A stretch of DNA of 64,000 nucleotides from Candidatus Hermodarchaeota archaeon. Lineage in GTDB: Archaea > Asgardarchaeota > Hermodarchaeia > Hermodarchaeales > Hermodarchaeaceae. Positions within the stretch are counted from its first letter, which is position 1. Each line of letters begins with the position of its first letter. The DNA lies in contig JAEOTO010000033.1 in the NCBI GenBank assembly GCA_016839805.1, forward strand, positions 1-64,000. The letters are read 5' to 3'. The notes under the pieces were generated by a model, which searched no databases, had not been told where the DNA came from, and was given only the letters and a program-made list of their open reading frames with translations. A program made the position numbers and the translations under genes. Positions 1-8,676 of the stretch are shown piece by piece.

Positions 1-101
1 ACATCACGGAAAAAGGCAATCGCCTCCTCCTGATTCGAGACAAACACCCGAACTGTCCAAACACGGTGAATAAAACTGACTGAACTCTTTTCAGAAGGCA
101 T
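1..101 (-). CDS. VOC/glyoxalase-like protein, N-terminal fragment cut by window edge
   Basis: Reading leftwards from the ATG at 101, the frame stays open to the window edge and gives about 33 residues. After a short polar start, the peptide has a beta-strand-like run VWTVRVFVSN followed by QEEAIAFFRD. This is the usual opening of vicinal oxygen chelate (glyoxalase/bleomycin-resistance/dioxygenase) proteins, where the first strand is followed by an acidic-AI-x-F/Y helix. An in-frame stop lies nine codons upstream of the ATG with no other start between, so the start is well defined. The metal ligands and specificity lie outside the window. The family call is an inference from one strand-helix unit. 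Confidence 0.5.
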   Translation of the reverse strand, partial: MPSEKSSVSFIHRVWTVRVFVSNQEEAIAFFRD

Positions 102-258
102 AACAGCCCACCAAATACATCCTCGTTATCCTGAGTCATAACTGTTGCTCCTTTCAAAGAACCGTTGCACTGGAAATTCTTGTTCACCACAAAGCCTTAA
201 TAGGAAGCACGTCGTGAGTGGCGCCAGTTAAAGTTGAACTCCATGAGGAGGCATACAC

Positions 259-1488
259 ATGGATTTTGAATTCAGTCAAGAGGAAGAAATGTTTCGAAAG
301 ACCGTTCGGGATTTTGCCCAGAAGGAGATTCGCCCATATGTGCGAGAAATGGACGAAAAGGGTGAAATGCCAAAGGGTCTTGTGAAGAAAATGGCAGATC
401 TCGGTCTCTTAGGCATTACGATTCCTGAAAAGTACGGTGGACCCGGTGGTAATTTCATGTTAGCCTGTATTGCCGCAGAAGAACTCGCACGGGCTGACCT
501 CAGTATTGCCATACCTGTATTTTACCTTGTCGAAGCCAGCTGGGCCTGTGTTTTTGCGCGCTATGGCACCGAAGAAGCTAAACAAGAAATTCTCCCCAAA
601 GTTGCTTCTGGCGAATATTTCTTTGGAATTGCTACAACAGAGCCCGCTGGAGGCAGTGATATCGTCGGGGCGACGAAAACCACAATCGATGAGAAAGGTG
701 ACAAATACGTTGTAAACGGGGAAAAAGTCTACATTAGTGGTGTCAAAGAATCAACAACCCTGATGAAAGGACGTTACTTTACCACAGCATATATGGACAA
801 AAATGCATCACCACGCCATCGTGGTATCTCAGCGTTTATTTTACCTGTAGAAAAAGATACACCAGGCCTTACCCCAACTCTCTTCGAAGATTGGGGACGT
901 ATGGGGATCAGTACTGGTGGCTTTGCCATGGAAAACGTGGAAATTCCTAAGCATTGGCTCATCGGCGAACCCAACCGTGGCTTCGTCTATTCAATGGAAG
1001 GCTTCTCCGCAGCACGGGTCATCATTGGCGCCACTTGTATTGGTGCGGCGCTTGGTGGACTCGAGATTGGCATGGATTATATCAAACAACGCAAGGCCTT
1101 CGGCAAAGAACTGGGTAAATACGAAGGCATCAGCTTCCCACTCGCCGATTGGTACAGTAAACTCATGGGTGACCGCCTGGTCATGTATCGAGCCGCTTGG
1201 ACCATGGACAAAATGTATGCAGGCAACGAAAAATACAGTCACTTTGACGTCGCCCTCTGGACCGCCATGGCTAAACTCCGCGCTCCAATCGACGCCTTTT
1301 CCATCCTAAATGAGGTCGCTGACTGGCACGGAGCATTTGGCTATACTAAAGAGTGCGAGATCGACCTCGGTATTCGTGGTGTTCGCAGCTACTCAATCGG
1401 TGCTGAAGGTGGCATGAATATCATGCGACTCATCATTGCTCGCGAACTCCTAGGTAAGGAGTTCGTCCCGTATGATCGTCAGAAATAG
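259..1488 (+). CDS. acyl-CoA dehydrogenase
   Basis: This 409-residue protein has the full length of an FAD-dependent acyl-CoA dehydrogenase, which makes the alpha-beta double bond in acyl-CoA thioesters. It opens with a helical domain typical of the family (FSQEEEMFRKTVRDFAQ, then GITIPEKYGGPGG). The middle beta-domain carries the FAD/substrate motif FGIATTEPAGGSD near residues 119-131. The C-terminal helical domain ends in AEGGMNIMRLIIAREL, where E383 aligns with the catalytic base of the classical YEGT motif. The start is supported by AGGAGG a few bases upstream. No electron-transfer flavoprotein genes are adjacent, so the electron acceptor and chain-length preference are unknown. Confidence 0.93.
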   Translation: MDFEFSQEEEMFRKTVRDFAQKEIRPYVREMDEKGEMPKGLVKKMADLGLLGITIPEKYGGPGGNFMLACIAAEELARADLSIAIPVFYLVEASWACVFARYGTEEAKQEILPKVASGEYFFGIATTEPAGGSDIVGATKTTIDEKGDKYVVNGEKVYISGVKESTTLMKGRYFTTAYMDKNASPRHRGISAFILPVEKDTPGLTPTLFEDWGRMGISTGGFAMENVEIPKHWLIGEPNRGFVYSMEGFSAARVIIGATCIGAALGGLEIGMDYIKQRKAFGKELGKYEGISFPLADWYSKLMGDRLVMYRAAWTMDKMYAGNEKYSHFDVALWTAMAKLRAPIDAFSILNEVADWHGAFGYTKECEIDLGIRGVRSYSIGAEGGMNIMRLIIARELLGKEFVPYDRQK

Positions 1489-1616
1489 ATTATCAAACGA
1501 GCATAATTAGGGAAAAAAGAGGAACAGGTTAGCGTAGCGAAGAAAATTAGATTGAGCTTCTTCTTGTTCACTCCCGTAATATAGAGGCGCAAGGTGCCTT
1601 GGCTATTCCTGGTGAG

Positions 1617-1892
1617 TTATTTACCAGGTTGATGCCATTCTCGTGTTTGGTGAATGAATCGTTTTGCCTGAATATATCCTAGTACCAAGAAGAGGAATGC
1701 TACGATCCAAAGTGGCATGGTGATTGATAACAGTGGTGTCGTCAATGGTTGAGGGAATTCAGGGGGGTACCAATATTCCCACATGAGAGCAGGGTAGAGA
1801 AAGGCTGTGGGAATTAGAGTGAATCCGATGCTAAAGAGGAGAATTACTATCAGAAATTTCTGCATCCAACCTGGTGGTAATTCATTATCCAT
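1617..1892 (-). CDS. small two-helix membrane protein
   Basis: I do not recognise this 91-residue protein. It has two predicted transmembrane segments, roughly LIVILLFSIGFTLIPTAFLY and a second around LWIVAFLFLVLGYIQA, joined by a loop rich in Trp, Tyr and Pro, and a short basic tail. A longer frame begins at 1910, but that region contains GGAGG, which is well spaced to serve the internal ATG at 1892, so I use 1892. It stands alone on the minus strand between the acyl-CoA dehydrogenase and a divergent regulator gene. Confidence 0.6.
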   Translation of the reverse strand: MDNELPPGWMQKFLIVILLFSIGFTLIPTAFLYPALMWEYWYPPEFPQPLTTPLLSITMPLWIVAFLFLVLGYIQAKRFIHQTREWHQPGK

Positions 1893-2156
1893 TTTTAGTC
1901 CTCCAATCATACATTAGCATTGGAACTGTAAACGTATTATTGATACATTCTTTCTTAAAAAATAACAATCCACGGAATTCTTTGTATTAGAACAACTGGC
2001 TGGTTCTCCTAAGTCATATTTCGCTTGCCGAACCAGTTTTATGTCCCAACATAGTAGAGAGTTTGGATTCGAACCCTTAAGGTATTATTTAGAGGGTTAA
2101 TCCAAAGAAATCCACAGCATTGATCAACAGCGAATAGCTGCCTTGGAACACTTTGT
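1893..2156. other. intergenic region with an imperfect hairpin
   Basis: No coding frame is convincing here. The stretch separates two divergently transcribed genes and must hold both promoters. It contains an inverted repeat with arms CTGGTTC (2000-2006) and GAACCAG (2030-2036), and a tRNA-like GGATTCGAACCC at 2065-2076 that does not extend into a T-stem. Nothing else stands out. Confidence 0.4.
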
Positions 2157-3137
2157 GTGGTGACCATGGACCTAATTGATAAGAACATCATGTTTGAACT
2201 CTTAGTCAATTGTCGAGTGTCCTATCAGACGCTAGCCAAAAAAATGAAGCTCTCCGTCAATGGAATTAAAAAACGAATTGAAAAATTAACAGATACAGGA
2301 ATAATACGTGGATATAGTATTCGACCAAGTCTTGCTATGATGGATGCTGAAGGTGTTCTAGCCCTTATCACCACTGAAGACCCAACCAAGAGTGAAACCA
2401 TACAGGATATCATTGGAAACCATCCGATGATTTATGCTGTGTCTCTACAAACTGATGGCAGTATCATTTGTTATGGATTTTATCGGGGTTCACAAGGACT
2501 TGATGAACTGGGTACATTTCTTCGGCAAGTACCTGGAGTAACGAATGTAGAAATCCACACCATAATGGCGGAAAGGGGGAACAAATGCGAATTAAAACAA
2601 GCTCACCTAAAGGTCATTCAATGTCTTCGAGAAGACACGCGAATGCGTATTGGTGAAATTGCGACTCGCAGCAGACTCACGCCGCGACGCGTCCGTAAAA
2701 CCCTCAAAGAACTGACGACGGAAGGTGGTTCAAAGATGATCGGATACCTTCCGGGAAAAGGTCCAAGCGATATACGGACCATGCAAGCTTGTTTTTATCT
2801 CCGTGTGGACTGGGATTTGAACGCAGGCGGTTACACTGCCGTCGTTATTCGCATTGACCATGATGAAGGCACAGAAGAAAGGAGTAACCTCGTAGAATGG
2901 CTTAAAACCCAGTATCCGTTCGCATTCTGGTACGCCTATTCATCCGCACCAAGTCCAACCATTTTTAGTGTCTTTGTCGTGGAACATATCCGTGAGGTAG
3001 GTAAAATTGTCAGTGAAACCACACGTGCTCCTGGTGTTACCTCTGTGAAACCCCTATTAGGGTATCCTACGAAATCTTATCCAGGATTGCGTGAAAGTTA
3101 CTTCGACGAACTAAGACAGAAACTCGAAAGCAAATAG
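2157..3137 (+). CDS. Lrp/AsnC-like transcriptional regulator with two winged-helix domains
   Basis: This 326-residue protein begins with an Lrp/AsnC-type helix-turn-helix: YQTLAKKMKLSVNGIKKRIE, then LTDTGIIRGYSI as the wing. A region with alternating strands (about 60-140) resembles the RAM ligand/oligomerisation domain. A second helix-turn-helix follows at about 150-190 (RMRIGEIATRSRLTPRRVRK) with another alpha/beta region to the end. The two-HTH arrangement recalls the four larger paralogs at 36-51 kb. Starts at GTG 2157, GTG 2160 or ATG 2166 are all possible; no strong ribosome site decides. The ligand and target genes are unknown. Confidence 0.8.
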   Translation: MVTMDLIDKNIMFELLVNCRVSYQTLAKKMKLSVNGIKKRIEKLTDTGIIRGYSIRPSLAMMDAEGVLALITTEDPTKSETIQDIIGNHPMIYAVSLQTDGSIICYGFYRGSQGLDELGTFLRQVPGVTNVEIHTIMAERGNKCELKQAHLKVIQCLREDTRMRIGEIATRSRLTPRRVRKTLKELTTEGGSKMIGYLPGKGPSDIRTMQACFYLRVDWDLNAGGYTAVVIRIDHDEGTEERSNLVEWLKTQYPFAFWYAYSSAPSPTIFSVFVVEHIREVGKIVSETTRAPGVTSVKPLLGYPTKSYPGLRESYFDELRQKLESK

Positions 3138-3249
3138 AGAACCCAGATTATTCCACAACAAGTGATTCCGCTTGTAAAAGAGCTTATTATCGATTATTGA
3201 ACATTTTTAAGGAGTATCAACTCCTAATATTCGTGGAGGGATGTTTCCT

Positions 3250-3384
3250 GTGAACTGGCCCCCAGGTGTCTTACCAGAACCGTATTGGTGGACGAGCTGG
3301 GGTGAGATGTTCGTTGGCATCATGGTCTTGATCATACTCATCCTCGTCCTTATCTGGTTCGCTAAAAATTACAAGAAATGGTAG
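3250..3384 (+). CDS. single-pass small membrane protein (44 residues)
   Basis: This short frame is too small for automatic ORF lists. It encodes a Trp/Pro-rich head (NWPPGVLPEPYWWTSWGE), one strongly hydrophobic segment (FVGIMVLIILILVLIWF) and a basic end (AKNYKKW), the layout of a single-helix membrane protein. An ATG at 3241 directly abuts GGAGGG, so it is too close to be used. The in-frame GTG at 3250 sits nine bases after GGAGGG and is the better start. A terminator-like hairpin follows at 3404. Its function is unknown. Confidence 0.6.
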   Translation: MNWPPGVLPEPYWWTSWGEMFVGIMVLIILILVLIWFAKNYKKW

Positions 3385-3403
3385 ATGAACACATAATCTT
3401 GAA

Positions 3404-3447
3404 GGGAGGGTAAACCTAGACCTCCAACCCTCCCCGCTTCTTTATTT
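3404..3447 (+). terminator. hairpin plus T-rich tail
   Basis: Arms GGGAGGGT (3404-3411) and ACCCTCCC (3427-3434) pair perfectly around a 15-base loop and are followed by the T-rich run CTTCTTTATTT. It lies just after the small membrane protein gene and before the peptidase gene, so it probably ends the small transcript. Confidence 0.5.
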
Positions 3448-3547
3448 AAGGAAGTTTGGAATATCAATTGCACTTCACACGTCTAGTATTTGGGGAGCCG
3501 ACAAATATGGTATACAATAGATTATGGATACTTTGGAGGGATGGATT

Positions 3548-6500
3548 ATGGTTGAAAGGAAGACACAAGCCACAATCCTAATGATAGTATTAGTGTTAAT
3601 TTATCCGATTTTCTCACCGTTATTCCTTCAAATTCCTTATTCACGTGGACCGTTAATCCCGTCACCCCAATCCACTCCAAGTATTGCAGCAAATTCCGAC
3701 AGAAAGGTTGAGTCACACAATGTGAGGAAGTATCCTGGTGGGAGTACATGGTTGAATTTCACAGACGATGTAACACGAGGAAAGCCTCCTGACATATTTG
3801 TGAAATCATCTGATCATCAGCGAATCGTTATTGGAGCAAAATTCTTTGGAATGTGGAATTGGACCGAGTATCACAATCTATCGCCCACTAAGACAATCAG
3901 ATTTGACACTTTTGAAATGCCCTTAACTGGACATAGAACGGAAATTGGTGACCCTGAACTTCCAATGGTGACTCGATTCATCGAAGTCCCCAGAGACGTC
4001 GATGTCACTGTTGAGCTTCTGTATAATACGTCTGTAATGCTGCAAAGAAATAATTTTGTATATCCCTATCAGGGGTTTGAAATTCCAATAAATTGGAGTG
4101 GTGCTCCCCCCACCTACGTGAATTTGAGCATTGTCTACAATCCCTTCCATCTTTATTTTTACCCAACTAATCGAGTTCAACTTTCTGGGGGAAATTCTGT
4201 AGATCCGATTATCATTCGTGGACATCGCGTAGTGGCCTTGAATATTTTCCCCGTTACATTTTCAGCCTTCACTAATGATTCTCTCGTATATCCGAATATG
4301 GAAATTGCCCTTAAGTATGATCGTCAAGCCACAATCCAAAGCCCTCCTGCTAATCTGGTCTCACCGATTTTTGATGAACTATTGAAAGCCATAATTTTGA
4401 ATTATGCGTCGTTAGCACAACCATATCCAGATTCTAACCAACCTCGAATGAAATCACAATCCATAGGGGCGGCAGCTGATTACCTCATCATTACTACTGA
4501 TGCCTTCAGAGCAGCGGTAGAACCACTTGCTGCCTGGAAACAGCGAAAAGGTCTCTTAACAAAAATTGTTACCGTTCAAGAAATCACGCAGGAAACTTCG
4601 AGTGATGCTATTCGGACAGCAATTTCTGGTTACATCGAAAATTCTTATTATAACTGGCAGTTAACTCCTACCTATATTCTCTTCGTTGGTGATGTCACAG
4701 ATATCCCAACCCATTATGCATTCCCCTATAATGTCTTACATGGGGAAAATATTAGTTCAGACCTGCCATATTTCACCCTTACTTATGGAAGTTACATTCC
4801 TAACTTCTTCTATGGCCGTCTATCCGTAGATACCGAAGAAAACGTCACCTCAATGGTGAATAAAATCCTAAACTATACGATAGAGCCAACTTCGAATCCA
4901 GATTTCTACAGTAGTATTGCGTCTTGCGCGTGTCTAAACTTCCTTGAACCCCAACTCTTCGCAACTGCAAATTTCGCTGCGGATTTTCTTAGAGGTCAGG
5001 GATACTACGTACACGATGTTGAAGGTTTACTTCCTTATTGGGACTCTGTTCCTTACAGTTTGGAAGATGGTCGAATACTCGCGTATTATTTCGGTCATGG
5101 TAAATCAAAGAATTTCGAAAGAAACCCCCCATTTCATAGGGATGACAGTGATGGCTGGGGCGCCCCTTCTTTTACGGTTGAGGAGGATTTTAAGTTTCTA
5201 AACATTCCTGATCGCATGTATCCACTAGTTCTGAGTATGGCCTGTAATACTGGCTGGTTTGATGGAGAAACAGATCAGGACAATCTGCGTGATCAAGGTC
5301 ATTCTGGATTCTTTGATGAGGATTATGACTGTTTTTGTGAAGAACTAACTCGTCTGGAAGAAAATGGTGCAATCGCGGTCATTGGAGCTACGCGACCCGC
5401 TCCCTTTCAAGCCACTCAATTGGTGTTTTTTGGGATGATTGGTGCGCTTTTTCCCGAATTTATTCCTCGTTATGTAATGGAAGGCCCACTGACTTTAGGT
5501 CAAACGCTTTATTTTGGTCAGATGTGGACTTTTAGTGGTTTTCATTTCTTTTCTGACATGCCGTTACATGGTTTTCTACAATTTCACCTCTTTGGAGATC
5601 CTGAGATGACCATATATACACGTCTACCAACCGAGTTGGCTGTGGAGTTCCCCGAAGCAATTGGATCACAAGGATTGCAATCCTTCGTAGTGAAGGTAAC
5701 GAATGAAAGTTCAGGAGCAGCAGTTCCAAAGGCAATGGTGTGTCTCCAAAACGCAGAGATTCATGAAGTCGCTTATACAAATACACATGGTCATGCTTTC
5801 TTTTTTGTTGAACCTGAGTTTGCTGGTGAATTGAATATCACGGTAACCTTGGATAACTGTAGGCCCTTTTTGGATGTCATTCGTGTGACAGCCTCTGGTG
5901 CTTATGGATTTTTGATTCCTGATCGGGGAGATGCAACCACCGAAATTACGTTTCAGGGCTATGAATTTCGAGCAAGCGAGCTAGTCACAGTAGAGGTTGA
6001 CGGGAAAAGTTTTGGGGAAATGAGAGCTGATGGGCAGAGGTTTGTTGAAATCGTAGCAAATCTGCCTGCTGGAGTAGGTTCAGGTCCCGTGAATTTTATT
6101 GCCTCCCAAGAAAATCCAGAACGGACGGCGGTTGTGTTATTTGGTTTTGATGAACAACCGGATCCTTTCATTTATTGTCAGTGGGATAGTACCACTTGGA
6201 ATATTGACTCAGAGGAAGGCGAGAGTAGTTTCCCGCGATGGGACAATCCCGATATCCAGGTAAGGAGTCTTACTGATTTCAATCCGGTTGGGACTTATAA
6301 TCTGAATGCACTTAACCCTTACGTGATTGATGCCACAATCCATAATGGTGCCCCAGCTGATGCTACTGGCACATGGATCATTTTTGAGTGGGCGGAATGG
6401 GGAATTGGCGCAATTCAATGGACAACTATTTCCGACCATTGGATTCCACTGATTCCCGGATACCAAAGCGTGAACATCACTTCCCTGCCCATTTTCCCGT

Positions 6501-7000
6501 TCCCAGGCAGTCTTCAGCGATGTGTGCGGGTACGAATTGAACATCAATATGATCTAAATCCCCATAACAACATTGGGACGGAGAACCTGGCTTTTATCTA
6601 CGTTGATCCCCACCTTTCTGGTGAGGTGAACATCGATTTCGCTCTTCTTTTCGTTGATGGCATTCAACCTGAATTGAACCTTATTGATAGTCAATCCGGT
6701 GATTTAGATCCGAATTGGCATGCCATTATACAAGCTCCATCTGCCTCGGAAATTACTGCTGAAGCATCTTTAGGGATGGCTAGTGTGACAGTGTCTTTGT
6801 CTTCTGATGTTCAATTATTCGAAGAACGAACGTATCTTATTATAGGTAGAATCGGAGACCAATTAGTTGGGGGCCTTGAGTTATACATCATCAAAGCAGT
6901 ACCTCCTCCCCCGCCTTGGTGGATCCTCCTCCTACTACTCGTCATAATTCTAATCATAATTTGTGTGATAATACTCATTCGGAGAAGACTCAGACCATAA
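3548..7000 (+). CDS. secreted, membrane-anchored C25 (gingipain-like) cysteine peptidase
   Basis: This 1150-residue protein has an N-terminal signal/anchor segment, a long beta-rich N-terminal region, and a caspase-fold C25 peptidase domain. The domain starts at DYLIITTDAFRAAVEPLAAW and includes ILFVGDVTDIPTHYAF. The catalytic His is in YYFGHGKSKNF (H517) and the catalytic Cys in LSMACNTGWF (C566). Several beta-sandwich-like modules follow. A Pro stretch, a Trp pair and a hydrophobic helix then lead to a basic tail, so the enzyme is likely held outside the cell by its C-terminus. A start at 3524 is possible, but GGAGGG spaced for the ATG at 3548 favours the latter. Its likely role is extracellular protein digestion or surface protein processing. 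Confidence 0.85.
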   Translation: MVERKTQATILMIVLVLIYPIFSPLFLQIPYSRGPLIPSPQSTPSIAANSDRKVESHNVRKYPGGSTWLNFTDDVTRGKPPDIFVKSSDHQRIVIGAKFFGMWNWTEYHNLSPTKTIRFDTFEMPLTGHRTEIGDPELPMVTRFIEVPRDVDVTVELLYNTSVMLQRNNFVYPYQGFEIPINWSGAPPTYVNLSIVYNPFHLYFYPTNRVQLSGGNSVDPIIIRGHRVVALNIFPVTFSAFTNDSLVYPNMEIALKYDRQATIQSPPANLVSPIFDELLKAIILNYASLAQPYPDSNQPRMKSQSIGAAADYLIITTDAFRAAVEPLAAWKQRKGLLTKIVTVQEITQETSSDAIRTAISGYIENSYYNWQLTPTYILFVGDVTDIPTHYAFPYNVLHGENISSDLPYFTLTYGSYIPNFFYGRLSVDTEENVTSMVNKILNYTIEPTSNPDFYSSIASCACLNFLEPQLFATANFAADFLRGQGYYVHDVEGLLPYWDSVPYSLEDGRILAYYFGHGKSKNFERNPPFHRDDSDGWGAPSFTVEEDFKFLNIPDRMYPLVLSMACNTGWFDGETDQDNLRDQGHSGFFDEDYDCFCEELTRLEENGAIAVIGATRPAPFQATQLVFFGMIGALFPEFIPRYVMEGPLTLGQTLYFGQMWTFSGFHFFSDMPLHGFLQFHLFGDPEMTIYTRLPTELAVEFPEAIGSQGLQSFVVKVTNESSGAAVPKAMVCLQNAEIHEVAYTNTHGHAFFFVEPEFAGELNITVTLDNCRPFLDVIRVTASGAYGFLIPDRGDATTEITFQGYEFRASELVTVEVDGKSFGEMRADGQRFVEIVANLPAGVGSGPVNFIASQENPERTAVVLFGFDEQPDPFIYCQWDSTTWNIDSEEGESSFPRWDNPDIQVRSLTDFNPVGTYNLNALNPYVIDATIHNGAPADATGTWIIFEWAEWGIGAIQWTTISDHWIPLIPGYQSVNITSLPIFPFPGSLQRCVRVRIEHQYDLNPHNNIGTENLAFIYVDPHLSGEVNIDFALLFVDGIQPELNLIDSQSGDLDPNWHAIIQAPSASEITAEASLGMASVTVSLSSDVQLFEERTYLIIGRIGDQLVGGLELYIIKAVPPPPPWWILLLLLVIILIIICVIILIRRRLRP

Positions 7001-7148
7001 TAGCCCCTTAAAGAGAAAGATAACACCCTGAATATGAACAACAGAAGGAATGCGAATCAGCTGCATATCAGATGATTCAAGCATTTGAAAATTAGCATTA
7101 TGTTCATGAATAATCTTATACAAACGAATGCGTAGATATTCTACCACT

Positions 7149-7892
7149 TTATTTTCGATTGTATCGGATTAGTATTAATATCGTGACTAAGATTGTTGGA
7201 ATGATTACCAATAGGGAAAAACCCATCAGACTACCAATGAATCTGGCCTGATCTTCAGTAAAGATGCCATAGATGTGCATGTTATGGTCGATGAGTTCAC
7301 GCGTAAATTTGTAGGTATAAATGGCATGCTGCGAGGCCTTGAGTTCACTGGTGTGTTTCAGAAGCACGCCATGGGTATTCTGGAAATACCAGGTTTCTTC
7401 TGTTAGTGCGTAATCATCGTCTAGAGACAGGAACGCAATGGAGTGGACTTGCCAACAAGAGTAGGTTCCTGAGGATAAGCGTAGGTGTTCAGAGGATACG
7501 TAATATTCACCTGGAATTGTAGGGATTTGAACGGTGACTCGATTGAACCATGATTGAGTGTTTATCCAGAGTGGAGGTTGTAATTGGGAGCCTGTCTGGG
7601 AACCGTTTTCGAATAGGGTGTTCCAGGTGTTTATGTCAAGGTAGATTGTTTCATTTAATGTATCTGTCCTGTTTGAATAAAAATCGACAAGTAGAACGTG
7701 CTCACCATGTTCTAGTGCCCATCGCTGAATGGTATACTGTTCATCCCAGTCTTCATAGGCACCATGGGTTACATGATATTCCAACGTTAAGCCAATTGGA
7801 AAAGAATTAGCCAATGAAGTACAATGGAGTAATAAGAAGGTAATTAGGAACAGCAATGAGAGTCCCATGATACATTTTAAGTGGGTCTTCAT
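7149..7892 (-). CDS. membrane-anchored extracellular protein of unknown function
   Basis: I recognise no family. The 247 residues begin with a basic start and a hydrophobic stretch (GLSLLFLITFLLLHCTSLA) that looks like a signal peptide. A soluble, beta-rich region with N-glycosylation-type sequons (NRT, NET, NGS) makes up the middle. A single transmembrane helix (LMGFSLLVIIPTILVTILILI) and a short basic tail finish the protein. GGGAG lies a few bases before the ATG. It faces the C25 peptidase gene tail to tail, and the 148 bases between them hold nothing I can name. Confidence 0.65.
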   Translation of the reverse strand: MKTHLKCIMGLSLLFLITFLLLHCTSLANSFPIGLTLEYHVTHGAYEDWDEQYTIQRWALEHGEHVLLVDFYSNRTDTLNETIYLDINTWNTLFENGSQTGSQLQPPLWINTQSWFNRVTVQIPTIPGEYYVSSEHLRLSSGTYSCWQVHSIAFLSLDDDYALTEETWYFQNTHGVLLKHTSELKASQHAIYTYKFTRELIDHNMHIYGIFTEDQARFIGSLMGFSLLVIIPTILVTILILIRYNRK

Positions 7893-7975
7893 ATTGACTC
7901 CCGCTTTTCCGTTTATTATGACTTGGAAGCTGAAGAATATATCTAGCTAACAGCAATATAGATTGCTCCTCATTG

Positions 7976-8110
7976 AAAAGAAAAAAGGTCACCGGGCCTT
8001 CAGGATTCCCTTCCCCTCCATTCTGGCACTTCCCGGTCCCAACAAATGGGTGGCACTGGACCTTTTAGGACACGGATTAGTGTCCAAGCCGAGTTAACCT
8101 GAAGGCCCGG
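7976..8110 (-). ncRNA. structured non-coding RNA candidate closed by a 13-bp helix
   Basis: Two perfectly complementary 13-base arms, CCGGGCCTTCAGG (7992-8004) and CCTGAAGGCCCGG (8098-8110), enclose about 93 bases. This is strikingly GC-rich for its surroundings. Internal helices are also visible, including GGACAC/GTGTCC around a six-base loop (about 8068-8085). Read on the minus strand, the second arm is followed by a T-run (complement of 7981-7986 and 7976-7979), the typical archaeal terminator. A TTTAAA box lies about 17 bases upstream of the helix (8125-8130). No reading frame spans it. It lacks the conserved loop residues of 5S rRNA and the SRP core motif, so I cannot name it. A riboswitch-like or guide RNA remains possible. 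Confidence 0.55.
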
Positions 8111-8176
8111 CTTTGCGAGCAGCGTTTAAAGGTCCTGTCCCTGGAAGTCGGTGGTTCGGTTGTTATGTAATCGTGA

Positions 8177-8320
8177 TTAGCGACGAGAAGTTGTTATGGC
8201 AAAGTTGAATCGATCTCGGGGAGTGCCGCGGGGATTTTTCGCACCAGTTGCAGCACGTTCTGCAACAGGCATTTTCGCGAATTGATTTTTCTTCTGTTTG
8301 GTTTCTTTCTTATCGGTCAT
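8177..8320 (-). CDS. 47-residue basic protein, twin of the one at 8677
   Basis: This short frame begins at an ATG preceded by a good ribosome site (GGGAGGTG). It encodes a Lys-rich head (MTDKKETKQKKNQ) and a motif MPVAERAATGAKNP, then an Arg-rich tail ending SRR. The frame at 8677-8820 encodes a protein of exactly the same length with the same pattern: Met, then ER, Gly, NP, Arg and Ala at matching spacing. That two neighbouring small frames share motif, length, strand and strong ribosome sites argues that both are real. The basic charge suggests nucleic-acid or ribosome association, but this is inference. I know no family. Confidence 0.6.
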   Translation of the reverse strand: MTDKKETKQKKNQFAKMPVAERAATGAKNPRGTPRDRFNFAITTSRR

Positions 8321-8333
8321 TTTTGTTCCACCT

Positions 8334-8349
8334 CCCTGACGGATCAGGG
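8334..8349 (-). promoter_or_regulatory. hairpin touching the ribosome site of the 47-residue protein
   Basis: Arms CCCTGA and TCAGGG pair around a four-base loop. On the minus strand the second arm runs directly into the GGGAGGTG ribosome site of the 8177-8320 gene. The stem therefore shares bases with the Shine-Dalgarno and could limit translation. A TTATAG box (complement of 8357-8362) lies upstream. Function is inferred from position only. Confidence 0.3.
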
Positions 8350-8437
8350 CAATGGACTATAACCATCAAATCGCATATTATTCGATGGGAGCTTAGCAGT
8401 GCAAGATATGGAAAAAAAAGAACGCCAGGTGACCTGT

Positions 8438-8459
8438 TTTTGCACCAAGTGGTGCAAAA
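8438..8459. repeat. perfect 10-bp palindromic dyad
   Basis: Arms TTTTGCACCA (8438-8447) and TGGTGCAAAA (8450-8459) are separated by two bases. The dyad lies between the two twin small-protein genes, upstream of the 8177-8320 gene. Its symmetry and short spacer look like a dimeric repressor site, but no bound protein can be named. Confidence 0.4.
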
Positions 8460-8676
8460 TGTATACCACAAGAATTTTCTCCAAAAATGGATAACGGGTC
8501 TACAGAAACCCCAGATTTATGGATCTGTGGGATTGGGTGACTCTTCGGTTGCTGAATCGCTTCAATACCGATCTACCAACAACAGAGGGTATCCGTACTG
8601 GAGTTTTTGAAGACCCGCTAAGAGCTAGACAGTGATGGGAGCCGGTGAAATTCATGTATTCCACCAAGGTTTTCTC

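Noticed and set aside
2065-2076. tRNA-like T-loop GGGTTCGAATCC on the minus strand
   Set aside because: Only two or three of the five T-stem pairs form, and no acceptor or anticodon stems can be drawn around it.
7976-8110. Possible 5S rRNA because of its size and closing helix
   Set aside because: The loop C and loop E residues typical of 5S rRNA are absent and the order of the two inner hairpins does not match.
8248-8610. 120-residue plus-strand frame across the twin small-gene region
   Set aside because: It runs antisense to one twin gene and through the dyad, has odd composition and no family resemblance.
8500-8655. 51-residue minus-strand frame with a GGTGG site
   Set aside because: The protein is rich in Ser, Arg and His without the motif of its neighbours and no other evidence supports it; I left it out of the gene list.
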